A stretch of 64,000 nucleotides of DNA, taken from assembly GCA_000012145.1 (NCBI GenBank), contig CP000053.1, forward strand, positions 930,001-994,000, given 5' to 3'. The stretch is from Rickettsia felis URRWXCal2 (GTDB lineage Bacteria > Pseudomonadota > Alphaproteobacteria > Rickettsiales > Rickettsiaceae). The notes under the pieces are model-generated. The model worked only from the letters and a program-made list of their open reading frames with translations. It was not told the DNA's origin and ran no database searches. The position numbers were made by a program, and so were the translations under genes. This document shows, piece after piece, positions 55,624 through 64,000 of this stretch. Within the stretch, counting starts at the first letter, position 1. Each line of letters opens with the position of its first letter.

Positions 55624-56273
55624 ATGGATAAAATAAAATTAATTATAATTTGCATACTTTGTATTAATATGACTGCACAAGCAGACAATATATCGGAAGC
55701 CGCTAAAAAAATTTAGAGGTAATTAATTCTTTAAATGTCGAGGAAAAATGGCAGAAAGGTAATGTAATAAATTGTAAGTCGGGAGAAACTTTATTAGAAG
55801 AAACGGAAAAATATAACTCTCCTAAGTTAAAGCGTTTGACTCATTGTAGTTGTTTTGCTTATGCTGCTAGTGCAGCCTTGGGGCTTCCAAATAAATCTCT
55901 ACTTCCTCATCCTGAAAGCGATAAAGAATTTATACCTACTTTATCAAATAAGCAAGCTGAGTGGCTTGAAACAGACGGAATAAAGAACGGCTGGAATTTT
56001 GTTAAAGCAGGAAATCGTGATGATAATTTTATTCAAGCACAAAAATTTGCTAATCAAAGATATTTTGTTGTATCCGTATACAAAAATGCTAACCCAAAAA
56101 GAGCAGGGCATATTGCCGTTGTAGTACCAAGTAGTAAGGATATAGAGAAAATAAAAAATGAAGGACCGGACACGGCTCAAGCCGGTAATATTAATTTTTC
56201 CTGTAGCTCTTTGAAAAAGGGTTTTAGGAATAAAAAAGATGCCTTTAAAAACAACGAAATAAAATTTTATTAG
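55624..56273 (+). pseudogene. Secreted Cys/His (CHAP/NlpC-like) protein, frameshifted and cut by IS copy 3
   Basis: From the ATG at 55624 the start is a signal peptide (MDKIKLIIICILCINMTAQA) and then a stop at 55714 just after an A7 run (55705-55711). One more A would continue into NLEVINSLNVEEKWQKGNVI and the open frame to 56273. HCSCFAYAASAALGLPNKSL and a later KRAGHIAVVVPSS look like the catalytic Cys and His of a cell-wall amidase or peptidase (CHAP-like), a tentative call. The last codon uses the first base of the IS, so the C-terminus was cut; rejoining the IS-flanking DNA predicts only four lost residues (YYKI). Confidence 0.6.
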
Positions 56274-57597
56274 AGTCTTCCCGATTAAGTGTGTAAACTT
56301 TTCCAAAAGCCTAGATTCTTTCGTCAAATTTTATTAAAAAATGAGCCATAGCCTTGTTCCAATTTGGTATGGACATGGACCATTTTTTGGTCATGTAATC
56401 AATTGCCAAATATAAGCTTTTAAAAACAGCATTATCATTTGGAAAAACACGTTTATTTTTTGTGATTTTTCGGAGTTGACTATTAACAGATTCCACAGCA
56501 TTTGTTGTATAAATTATTTTCCGTATTTCTTCAGGGTATCCTAAGAAAATCATTAAATTATCCCAGTGAACATACCAAGATTTAGCAATTTGAGGATATT
56601 GTTTATTCCATTTAGATTCAAAAGCCTCTAAAGCGGAAAGTGCTTCTTTTTCTGTGCTAGTGTATAAATAGGTTTTAAATCACCAGCAAGCTCTTTCCGG
56701 TCCTTATATGATACATATCGTAAACTATTTCTAATTTGATGTACAATACATAATTGATGCTCCGTCTTTGGAAAAACAGCACCTATAGCTTCAGACATAC
56801 CATTAAGGTTATCGCTACATGCTATCAGTATGTCTTGTATACCTCTATTTTTCATCTCAGTAAAATTTCCAAGCCAAAATTTAGCCCCTTCATTCTCACT
56901 GATCCATAATCCCAAAATATCTTTCCGCCCTTCTAAATCAATACCTAATGCAACATATACCGATTTATTGATAATCCGTTTATCCTGACGTACTTTTACT
57001 ATTAAACAATCAAAAAATACTATAGCATATACTGGATCTAATGGACGGCTTTGCCATAGCTTAACATCCTCTATTATATCATCTGTGATTTGGCTAATTA
57101 AACTCTCGCTTACATCAGCTCCATATAACTCCTGAAGCTGTAATTTTATATCTGATAAACTCATACCTTTAGCATACAAAGATAGTACTTTATCATCAAA
57201 ACCATCAAGCCTTCTTTGACGCTTTGCTACTAATGATGGTGCAAAACTGCTATTTCTATCTCTTGGCACTTCAATCTCAACAGCACCATTCTTTGTAATC
57301 AGATTCTTTGTGTTATAACCATTACGTGAATTCTGAGCATCACTTTGATTGTACTTGCTATATCCTAAATGATTATTCATCTCAGACTGTAGAGCTCTCT
57401 CTACAAGACGCTTGGTTATTTCTTTTAATAAACCATCTTCCCTGAATAATATTGATACATCTGTATCATTATTGATCAATAAATCTATCGCTTGTTCCAT
57501 TGCAGCATTTTGTTTCTGTGTCATTGTAATTTCTCTTTTTGTTATATTTTCTTCTATACAACCTTTGAGAAATTTACACACTTATTTGGACAGTGCC
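56273..57597 (-). mobile_element. IS256-type insertion sequence, copy 3 (1325 bp)
   Basis: Same ends as the other copies. The left flank is ttttatta (56265-56272); its reverse complement taataaaa is found at the left flank of copy 4 (60133-60140). This shared 8-mer is best explained by a former target-site duplication split by inversion. It carries RKITKN and SIPNWN variants in the transposase C-terminus. Confidence 0.93.
56311..57524 (-). CDS. IS256-family transposase, split over two frames (copy 3)
   Basis: Layout, start (57524) and -1 overlap are identical to the other copies: frame A ends at 56628 and frame B at 56311. RKITKN is shared only with copy 4, consistent with recombination between these two inverted copies. 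Frame B has SIPNWN where the others have PIPNWN. Confidence 0.85.
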
Positions 57598-57815
57598 GAA
57601 AAAACAAGGAATGTACCGTAAACTGGATGGATCATAAAAGATCGAGGGAATCTTGGTACAGTCCTTGTAATCACCAAAGCATGAAGTACGAACGGTAGCC
57701 GGATTCTAAAGAGATCGAATGAACAATCCTGTAATCATGCTTTGGTATGCTACTAAGGTAGCAAAAACAATAAAAAAACAACAAAAATAATTTTAAAATA
57801 TTGCTGTTGTTGTTG
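57598..57815. other. Intergenic DNA of unknown origin
   Basis: No gene or repeat of the window's common families is seen. The words AAAGCATGA and AATCATGCTTTGG are inverted and could pair, and AAAAGATCGAG and AGAGATCGAATG are also related. It could be a remnant of a structured RNA or of a group II intron end, but nothing firm supports this. Confidence 0.25.
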
Positions 57816-57867
57816 GTATAGTGGAATTGTGGATAAGTCGTTAGACTTATCCATAAATCCACTATAC
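57816..57867. repeat. Long hairpin with 24-bp arms and 4-nt loop
   Basis: GTATAGTGGAATTGTGGATAAGTC, gtta and its near-complement GACTTATCCATAAATCCACTATAC pair at 22 of 24 positions. There is no T tract, so a terminator is unlikely. No other copy was seen in the window. Confidence 0.7.
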
Positions 57868-57870
57868 ACC

Positions 57871-57902
57871 TCAAGAGTAAAATTTAAGGTTTTTACTCTT
57901 GA
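57871..57902. repeat. Second hairpin, 12-bp arms
   Basis: TCAAGAGTAAAA and TTTTACTCTTGA are a perfect inverted repeat around an 8-nt loop. It lies directly after the 57816-57867 hairpin; the two may be one structure. Confidence 0.65.
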
Positions 57903-57904
57903 CT

Positions 57905-58075
57905 TTCAAGACGGTAGATCCCCGCTTTCGCGGGGATGACATCGAGGTCTTTTCAAAAACTGTCCGGTTACTATAGCTCAAGCGAACTAGGTACCACAGT
58001 GGATTTTACCGATCCACACAACAATACTACGTGATAATGGCATAAAACGATCCACACAATAATATCTACTCCCTC
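57905..58075. repeat. Truncated MITE-like end and repeat fragments
   Basis: ATCCCCGCTTTCGCGGGGATGACATC followed by ACTGTCCGGTTACTATAGC matches one end of the 20373-20567 palindrome. After it come CAAGCGAACTAGGTACCAC and CGATCCACACAACAAT words found in other repeat blocks. The rest up to 58223 should hold the promoter of the next gene. Confidence 0.65.
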
Positions 58076-58223
58076 CCAAACACCTCTCTAAAATATTCTC
58101 ACGTGCTTTTTAAGTAGTAACTTAATAATATTTAACTTAGTTTAATTTAAATTAACTTGTTAACAGCGTTAAATAGTTGAATAATAATTTAATAGAATTA
58201 GTAAATAAGTTAGGGGCGTTATT

Positions 58224-59499
58224 ATGTCGAAAGACAACCAACCAACTAAATCACCTATTACTGAGAAGCAGATTAAAGAAATTATTAATGGTGCAAGAAA
58301 CGATATACGTGATATAGAAGGTTATGTTCTAGGGCAATTAAAAAATCAAATAATAGCAGATAAAAAACCTATAGATATCAATAATGAAGATTTTAAAAAA
58401 GCTTTTAAAGGAACATTTGAAGCTGATCCTAATGAAACTTCCACCGTAGAAATAGACGAGAAAAAAGAAGTGGTAAAAAATAACGTTATAAATGTTCCGG
58501 CAACAATACTTGCAATAACCGAAAAAATCAATGACGCACAAGATAGAGGAGCTTCATCTAATAATTTTGCAGAACTTAAACAAGAAATGGAAAAGTTTTC
58601 TACTGAATTTCGAGAGGCTTTTACTTCTAATGAAAAAATAAATAATCTAATAAAAAATCGTTTTAAACAAGAAGTTATAAATGAAGCTGTACCTTTTAGT
58701 GAATTAATAAACGGTCAAGACGCTCAAATGAATATGGGCGAAAAAAAACTTAGTTAACAATATATATAAAAATATAGAGATACCCGACAAGTTATATGAA
58801 GATATAGTTATAAATGGAAATAATAGCCTTAAAGATCAGCTAGTAGTAAAGATTATAGGACCGGAAATAAAAAAAGCATTTGGCAATCCCCCAATTACTC
58901 TTAAAACTAGCTCGGATATACCTTATAAAGTCACAACTTTAGACAAAAATAAACTAACACCCCAAAATATAGAAAACTTTACCAAAGCAGTAGATAATAA
59001 GCTTAAAGAGTTGAATGACAGACTAATACTTAATAAGAAAATATTTGAGGATTTAAAACAACTCAATACTTCCATTAGTGATACTCAAATTAAGTAATTT
59101 GAAAATTTTTTATCCAAATTAGATACCCCATCTTTAAAACACCATGAAAACAGAATGGCTATTGTCTTGCATGGTATACATAAGAAAGCTGAACTTTCAC
59201 CTTTGGAAAAAATTTATACAACAATTACCGGACAAAGCCAGGAAGAATATCAAGCTAAAAAAGTAGAAAAGATCTTAACAATGGAACATCCTAACTATAA
59301 AGTTATAGATGATACCAAAAGCTATAAAAGCTCACTTCAAACACCTACTCCGGTACAAATAAAGCAAGAAAAAACAAAACTCGTAAAACAAGCTTTAAAT
59401 ACACCGTCTAAGGCACCACCTAAACCTGCTAGGAATTTCAAAACTCCAAATCAAACACCCAATACCTCTAAAGATAGTTCAAAACAGCATGAAAGATAA
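58224..59499 (+). pseudogene. Lineage-specific hydrophilic protein, one frameshift and one stop
   Basis: The first part (58224-58757) begins MSKDNQPTKSPITEKQIKEI and stops after an A8 run (58741-58748). Removing one A joins it to LVNNIYKNIEIPDKLYEDIV, which continues to a TAA at 59095 and then, still in the same frame, to 59499 (ending DSSKQHER). The whole would be about 424 residues. It is charged and helical with a Pro/Thr/Lys-rich tail (TPVQIKQEKTKLVKQALNTP). No known domain is recognised. The region before the start shares AATTAACTTGTT with that of 5411. Confidence 0.65.
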
Positions 59500-59539
59500 T
59501 TTTCTTCAACTGATAAGATATTGACTCAAACTTTGTAAG

Positions 59540-60085
59540 GCTCGACTAGGCTATCATATAACCGGACAGTTTTTGAAAAGCCCTAGATGTTATCCCTGCG
59601 AAGACACATGAGTGTCAACTTAAGAGAGGTGTCATCTCGTATCTTGACCAACATTATTGCATGGCTCAAAAAACCGGCTCTATGTCATTCCCACATGGCC
59701 TTGTTGCGTGGACCTGCTTTTCCGTCATTGCAAGGAAATTACGTAGTAATTGTACGTCCGCAATCCAGTTAAAAATTCTGATTTACAGAATTTTTTTAAT
59801 CTTTTTCTGGATTGCCACGTCGCTTCGCTCCTCGCAATGACGGTTTTGGTATCTACGCAACAATACCTTCCCGCGTAGGCGGGAATCCAAGGCTTTGGAA
59901 TGTCATCCCGTGGCTTGACCACGGGATCCAGTTAAAATACTAAAATTATTAGTATTTTTTATTGTTTTTATGGACCTAGTTAGCAAGCCACGGCACAGTG
60001 GGTTTTACCGGTCCACGCAACAATGCCCGCTCGCAATGACGATTCGGTATCAATGCAACAACGTCCAAAAACGGGAATGATATAG
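59540..60085. repeat. Composite palindromic repeats
   Basis: From left: AACCGGACAGTTTTTGAAAA (a MITE-like end), a TGTCATTCCCACATGG arm, a CGTCATTGCAAGG module around AAATTCTGATTTACAGAATTT, ending TCGCAATGACGG, a TCATCCCGTGGCTTGACCAC unit, and AAATACTAAAATTATTAG-type words as at 20590. No gene is supported. Confidence 0.75.
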
Positions 60086-60140
60086 AATAAAAACGATCCA
60101 GTTGCCTTACTGATATCTGTTATATTTTATAATAATAAAA

Positions 60141-61465
60141 GGCACTGTCCAAATAAGTGTGTAAATTTCTCAAAGGTTGTATAAAAGAAAATATAACAAA
60201 AAGAGAAATTACAATGACACAGAAACAAAATGCTGCAATGGAACAAGCGATAGATTTATTGATCAATAATGATACAGATGTATCAATATTATTCAGGGAA
60301 GATGGTTTATTAAAAGAAATAACCAAGCGTCTTGTAGAGAGAGCTCTACAGTCTGAGATGAATAATCATTTAGGATATAGCAAGTACAATCAAAGTGATG
60401 CTCAGAATTCACGTAATGGTTATAACACAAAGAATCTGATTACAAAGAATGGTGCTGTTGAGATTGAAGTGCCAAGAGATAGAAATAGCAGTTTTGCACC
60501 ATCATTAGTAGCAAAGCGTCAAAGAAGACTTGATGGTTTTGATGATAAAGTACTATCTTTGTATGCTAAAGGTATGAGTTTATCAGATATAAAATTACAG
60601 CTTCAGGAGTTATATGGAGCTGATGTAAGCGAGAGTTTAATTAGCCAAATCACAGATGATATAATAGAGGATGTTAAGCTATGGCAAAGCCGTCCATTAG
60701 ATCCAGTATATGCTATAGTATTTTTTGATTGTTTAATAGTAAAAGTACGTCAGGATAAACGGATTATCAATAAATCGGTATATGTTGCATTAGGTATTGA
60801 TTTAGAAGGGCGGAAAGATATTTTGGGATTATGGATCAGTGAGAATGAAGGGGCTAAATTTTGGCTTGGAAATTTTACTGAGATGAAAAATAGAGGTATA
60901 CAAGACATACTGATAGCATGTAGCGATAACCTTAATGGTATGTCTGAAGCTATAGGTGCTGTTTTTCCAAAGACGGAGCATCAATTATGTATTGTACATC
61001 AAATTAGAAATAGTTTACGATATGTATCATATAAGGACCGGAAAGAGCTTGCTGGTGATTTAAAACCTATTTATACACTAGCACAGAAAAAGAAGCACTT
61101 TCCGCTTTAGAGGCTTTTGAATCTAAATGGAATAAACAATATCCTCAAATTGCTAAATCTTGGTATGTTCACTGGGATAATTTAATGATTTTCTTAGGAT
61201 ACCCTGAAGAAATACGGAAAATAATTTATACAACAAATGCTGTGGAATCTGTTAATAGTCAACTCCGAAAAATCACAAAAAATAAACGTGTTTTTCCAAA
61301 TGATAATGCTGTTTTTAAAAGCTTATATTTGGCAATTGATTACATGACCAAAAAATGGTCCATGCCCATACCAAATTGGAACAAGGCTATGGCTCATTTT
61401 TTAATAAAATTTGACGAAAGAATCTAGGCTTTTGGAAAAGTTTACACACTTAATCGGGAAGACTC
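60141..61465 (+). mobile_element. IS256-type insertion sequence, copy 4 (1325 bp)
   Basis: Ends GGCACTGTCC and GGGAAGACTC. The left flank taataaaa pairs with the flank of copy 3. The right flank aattggat has no partner in the window. Its last two bases form part of the stop codon of the neighbouring opposite-strand gene. Confidence 0.93.
60214..61427 (+). CDS. IS256-family transposase, split over two frames (copy 4)
   Basis: Frame A ends at 61110, frame B at 61427, with the same -1 overlap and slip-prone A-run as the others. It carries RKITKN like copy 3. Confidence 0.85.
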
Positions 61466-62207
61466 AATTGGATAACTCGTTTATATCGTTTATGTTTTGC
61501 GTTTGGTTTAATTTAAATGCAATTTTAACAGCAATATCTATACAATCTCTATAATCTTCAGGATCTGTTCCCAAGGGAGGAGCATAAAATTTATTCTCTT
61601 GTTGATTACTAGGTCTACTGCTTTGATGTAACTTTATATCTAGATTGGTATATCCAGTATATTTTTGAGTATCTAGCTGCTTTTGATTAGTAAAGAAGTT
61701 GTGCAATGGCTCCTTGAGATAAGCAGTAAATTTTGAACTACTAGGGTCTATTAAAAAAATTTTATAATTTCCTTGTGGATCTAATTCTTTCCATAAGCAT
61801 ATAGCATGAGTTGTAGTAGATTTAGTCTTTTCATTATGTTTAAATTTCCACCCAACAACAGCATTCCGGACACCTTTTATATCCTCGTGCTCAAATGTAT
61901 CAACTAATACGGTGTAAACACCTTGCGTATTTAATACTTCAAATGCATTTTTAAATGCTTCTTTTTCAATTCTGTGTAAACTATTTTTTGTAATGCTACA
62001 ATCATTTTGCGTTAATTGATAGGGATTTGCAGCAGTTTGATCAATTAAGTATTTTGTGTGGTCAGGATTTATTGCAAAACGTTTTATAACAGGCTTAGAA
62101 TAGTCTTGCTGATATTCTTTTTGAACAATGCAATTGTTTAATTCCTTTGTGTCTGCTCTACGTGTAGACTCAGGGGAAATCGATCTAGATTCAATATTAT
62201 CTTTCAT
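61464..62207 (-). CDS. Unknown protein, 3' end cut by IS copy 4
   Basis: The 247-residue frame starts MKDNIESRSISPESTRRADT and contains GVYTVLVDTFEHEDIKGVRN, THAICLWKELDPQGNYKIFL and IDPSSSKFTAYLKEPLHNFF. The His-x-Ile-Cys and Asp pattern could fit a papain-like or other thiol protease, but this is speculative. Its TGA stop is made of one host base and two IS bases, so the native protein was longer. No signal peptide. Confidence 0.55.
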   Translation of the reverse strand: MKDNIESRSISPESTRRADTKELNNCIVQKEYQQDYSKPVIKRFAINPDHTKYLIDQTAANPYQLTQNDCSITKNSLHRIEKEAFKNAFEVLNTQGVYTVLVDTFEHEDIKGVRNAVVGWKFKHNEKTKSTTTHAICLWKELDPQGNYKIFLIDPSSSKFTAYLKEPLHNFFTNQKQLDTQKYTGYTNLDIKLHQSSRPSNQQENKFYAPPLGTDPEDYRDCIDIAVKIAFKLNQTQNINDINELSN

Positions 62208-62445
62208 AATTGATACCGTTTTTGATGAAATTTAAAAACCCTTAAATATTTACTGAAAATATAAAACTTTAAAGTTAGCATACTAAAATTTCAACGGAGC
62301 CTAATAATTTAATTCTAAGTTGCTTAGCGTAGCATATGACATATTAACAATATATAGTAAAATAAATTAGGTATTATTATAATTAACTATTTTTAGGAGT
62401 GACAAAATTATCTCAAAAATAGTTTTACATTTTCAACGTTTATCA

Positions 62446-62745
62446 ACCTAATTAACTCGTCAATAGCCTTTCAGTATTCTCCTCAATTAAGTTTTTACCA
62501 CAATGTTGATGCTTGAAACTTCCCGCCTCCAAAGTTGAAGATAACCGAGATTAAGGTGGCTTGTTGATTTTCGGTCAATGGGACTACGCAATGTCTATGC
62601 AATAGCATTTGAGCTTTGCGTATGTCTTTCTCAATTAACTCTTCGGCTTGCTGCTTATTAATACGGTTTCCTATAGATTCGTTCGGCTCTATCACATGCT
62701 CATAACCGAGTGTTTTGTAGATTACTGGGTAGTAAAATTTATATT
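62446..62745 (-). pseudogene. Phage lysozyme (GH24) relic, copy 2
   Basis: The frame reads TLGYEHVIEPNESIGNRINK, QQAEELIEKDIRKAQMLLHR and ATLISVIFNFGGGKFQASTL, then W-stop-KLN-stop-GEY-stop. Compared with copy 1 (LRQKLNRGEY), CGG to TGG, CAA to TAA and CGA to TGA changes, all C to T, explain Trp and two stops. The start of the protein is missing. Confidence 0.82.
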
Positions 62746-63196
62746 CACATCATTTTAGCCAAGTAAACGAAAGTATATAAGATCTCTTCGTCGCTTTTGC
62801 TCATTATATAAGGCGCTTTAACATATATATAGATTCGTTCTACTTGCTTTTTTATTTCAGCTTTTTCTGAAGATACAAATAACTTATGAATAATATTATT
62901 TTCGACTACATTTATTATAGCCGTTCCAAAATTATCGTCAGAACAGTTTAAAACATCTTCAAATAATTTGTTTAATTTCCGATCATTTTCAAGTTCTATG
63001 GGTGATAACAACCTTACTTCTTCTAGCCGAAAATATTGTCTAATTTCTTCAAGTGCTAAATATCTGCCACGGTTATTATTAAGAAGTTTGTATAAAATTG
63101 TTGTTTATAAAAAGATATTTGACGCATAAAAACAATAATTATAGCTGTAAGACCTGCAATTAAAATAGAGTATAAGTTTAGTGCTTGAAACAACAT
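62745..63196 (-). pseudogene. Small membrane-anchored protein, frameshifted
   Basis: The ATG at 63196 reads MLFQALNLYSILIAGLTAII (one membrane helix) and IVFMRQISFYKQQFYTNFL, then shifts near 63090 to NNNRGRYLALEEIRQYFRLE and the open frame to 62745 (ending VYLAKMM). Full length would be about 150 residues. The layout, one N-terminal helix and a helical cytoplasmic part, occurs in several uncharacterised families. Neighbouring phage relics suggest a prophage origin. Function unknown. Confidence 0.5.
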
Positions 63197-63331
63197 GTTG
63201 TTATCATTGTTAAATTAATACAATTAACAGTGGTATAATATCTTTTGATATTACAATCTAAAAATGAATTTTTATACCTATTTGTTCTTTTCATTTACTA
63301 AAAACTTATTTATCATATATTTATCGTGCTA

Positions 63332-63590
63332 CTAATAGAGGGAAGTAAATTTTTTTGATAATTCTTTTGTCCAAGCTACATCTCGGCTAGCTACTTCATC
63401 TTTGCCTCCTAACTCCTTATATGTTCCGGCGTTATTAAAGCCAACTCTCATCTGCATACTACTCATACGCTCTTGTATTGCGTCCTGCAAACTCTCAACT
63501 ACTAAATTTTTCGCTCTGACTTTTACTTCAGCCGCTTGCACTCGAATACCACTAACTCTACTGTCGTCTGTAAGTTCAATTTCTAATAAG
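63332..63590 (-). pseudogene. Unknown fragment, possibly of phage origin
   Basis: The frame is open from about 63590 (FLLEIELTDDSRVSGIRVQA) through AEVKVRAKNLVVESLQDAIQ to KELSKKFTSLY at 63332. There is no ATG; it could begin at a GTG or be a fragment. Nothing recognised. Confidence 0.4.
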
Positions 63591-63595
63591 AAAAT

Positions 63596-63889
63596 TTATA
63601 ATCCACGCTTCTTCCACCATTCGTCGGTACGAAATTCTGCAGGAATACGCTCGTCTTTTGTATATTCACCGATGTCAGTTTCTATTCCCTGTTCATCTAA
63701 TATATCAAAAAATTCGCCTCTAAGTTCTTTAGGTAATTTAGTACCACACCAAGGGCAATAAGCCATAGTTATAACATTAAAACTTCCTTTTATTTCAATA
63801 TAATATTCTCTAAATACAGGCTCGTACTTTATCGGTCTTTCAGGATTTAATAAAAATAACCTCATTTCTTTACAATTATGTTCTTTCAT
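63596..63889 (-). CDS. CPxCG zinc-ribbon-like protein (DUF6980-type)
   Basis: The 97-residue product has YCPWCGTKLPKELRGEFFDI, a single CxxC knuckle with flanking residues typical of the DUF6980 group, and ends PAEFRTDEWWKKRGL. It starts 26 bp after the stop of the upstream frame (63916) on the same strand, so the two may form one unit. A small protein right after the C-terminus of a large one suits an immunity protein, but this is inference. Confidence 0.65.
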   Translation of the reverse strand: MKEHNCKEMRLFLLNPERPIKYEPVFREYYIEIKGSFNVITMAYCPWCGTKLPKELRGEFFDILDEQGIETDIGEYTKDERIPAEFRTDEWWKKRGL

Positions 63890-63915
63890 TTACTTTACTT
63901 TTATTTTATTTTATT

Positions 63916-64000
63916 AATTTAATCTCAATGGTTGATGACCAGTTACATCTTTACCTTTAAATTTTCCAGTTACAGGATCTAAAGCATCTAAAGGTTTTCC
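63916..64000 (-). CDS. C-terminus of a larger protein, possibly a toxin (partial)
   Basis: The frame runs off the right edge and reads GKPLDALDPVTGKFKGKDV then TGHQPLRLN before the stop at 63916-63918. The DP-x-T-G-x-F-x-GKDVTGHQP ending resembles tails of polymorphic toxins and large virion proteins; the identity cannot be decided from 28 residues. The CPxCG protein follows directly. Confidence 0.45.

Noticed and set aside
57816..57867. Intrinsic terminator
   Set aside because: The stem is long and AT-rich with no T tract on either side and no supported gene ending directly before it.
5250..63300. CRISPR array
   Set aside because: Repeats are dispersed, palindromic and of unequal spacing; there are no regular direct repeats with unique spacers and no cas genes.

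Overview
The window is AT-rich chromosomal DNA of an obligate intracellular alphaproteobacterium, almost certainly a Rickettsia. The case rests on a reduced housekeeping gene set, dense palindromic repeats (one inserted in frame inside uvrC), a hydrolase-only SpoT-like gene, a bacterial alpha-2-macroglobulin, ankyrin and pentapeptide-repeat proteins, many toxin-antitoxin remnants and heavy pseudogenization. The species cannot be fixed by eye; active IS expansion and IS-mediated rearrangement suggest an accessory-rich or decaying lineage.

Layout. 1-5.1 kb: nusA (partial) and rimP, a divergent NO-stress pair (flavohemoglobin hmp and nsrR) with a perfect 27-bp palindrome between them, then tlyA and tyrS. 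5.4-14.5 kb: lineage-specific proteins, IS256-type copy 1, an LRR protein next to a TraB/TIKI-like fragment, an HD-only spoT homologue, a ProP-like MFS transporter and a PAP2 phosphatase. 14.6-27 kb: a 1892-residue alpha-2-macroglobulin, a DUF4160/DUF2442 pair, a FadB/FadN-like beta-oxidation protein, decayed comF, a UbiH-type hydroxylase and an MrpF-like membrane protein. 27.4-32.6 kb: an NtrX-like regulator, a pentapeptide-repeat lipoprotein, a coiled-coil protein and a RelBE-type module bracketed by a duplicated mrdA 3' end. 32.7-39.5 kb: a leftward block for cell shape and division (mraZ, rsmH, ftsL, ftsI, mreD, mrdA). 39.6-49.3 kb: vapBC remnant, Na+/solute symporter, decayed fic, YefM/YoeB-type pair, uvrC, PCuAC copper chaperone, and an alkylation-repair group (alkD pseudogene, ada, ogt). 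49.3-64 kb: a mobile, degraded region with a truncated hsdR, IS copies 2-4, inverted ankyrin genes, tRNA-Arg(ACG), two prophage lysozyme relics, a secreted Cys/His protein, and at the right edge a possible toxin tail followed by a CPxCG protein.

Three processes explain most of the accessory structure. First, four 1325-bp IS256-type copies, each with the transposase split at the same place, have moved and recombined; the 8-bp flanks show that the segment between copies 3 and 4 has probably inverted. Second, palindromic repeat modules fill nearly every intergenic gap and change the ends or interiors of proteins. Third, many genes carry single-base indels, five of them in or beside 5-8 nt homopolymer runs.

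The most coherent functional system is NsrR-Hmp, a self-contained nitric-oxide sensing and detoxification unit. The repair group (ada, ogt, alkD relic, uvrC) and the wall-synthesis block are the next clearest gene neighbourhoods.
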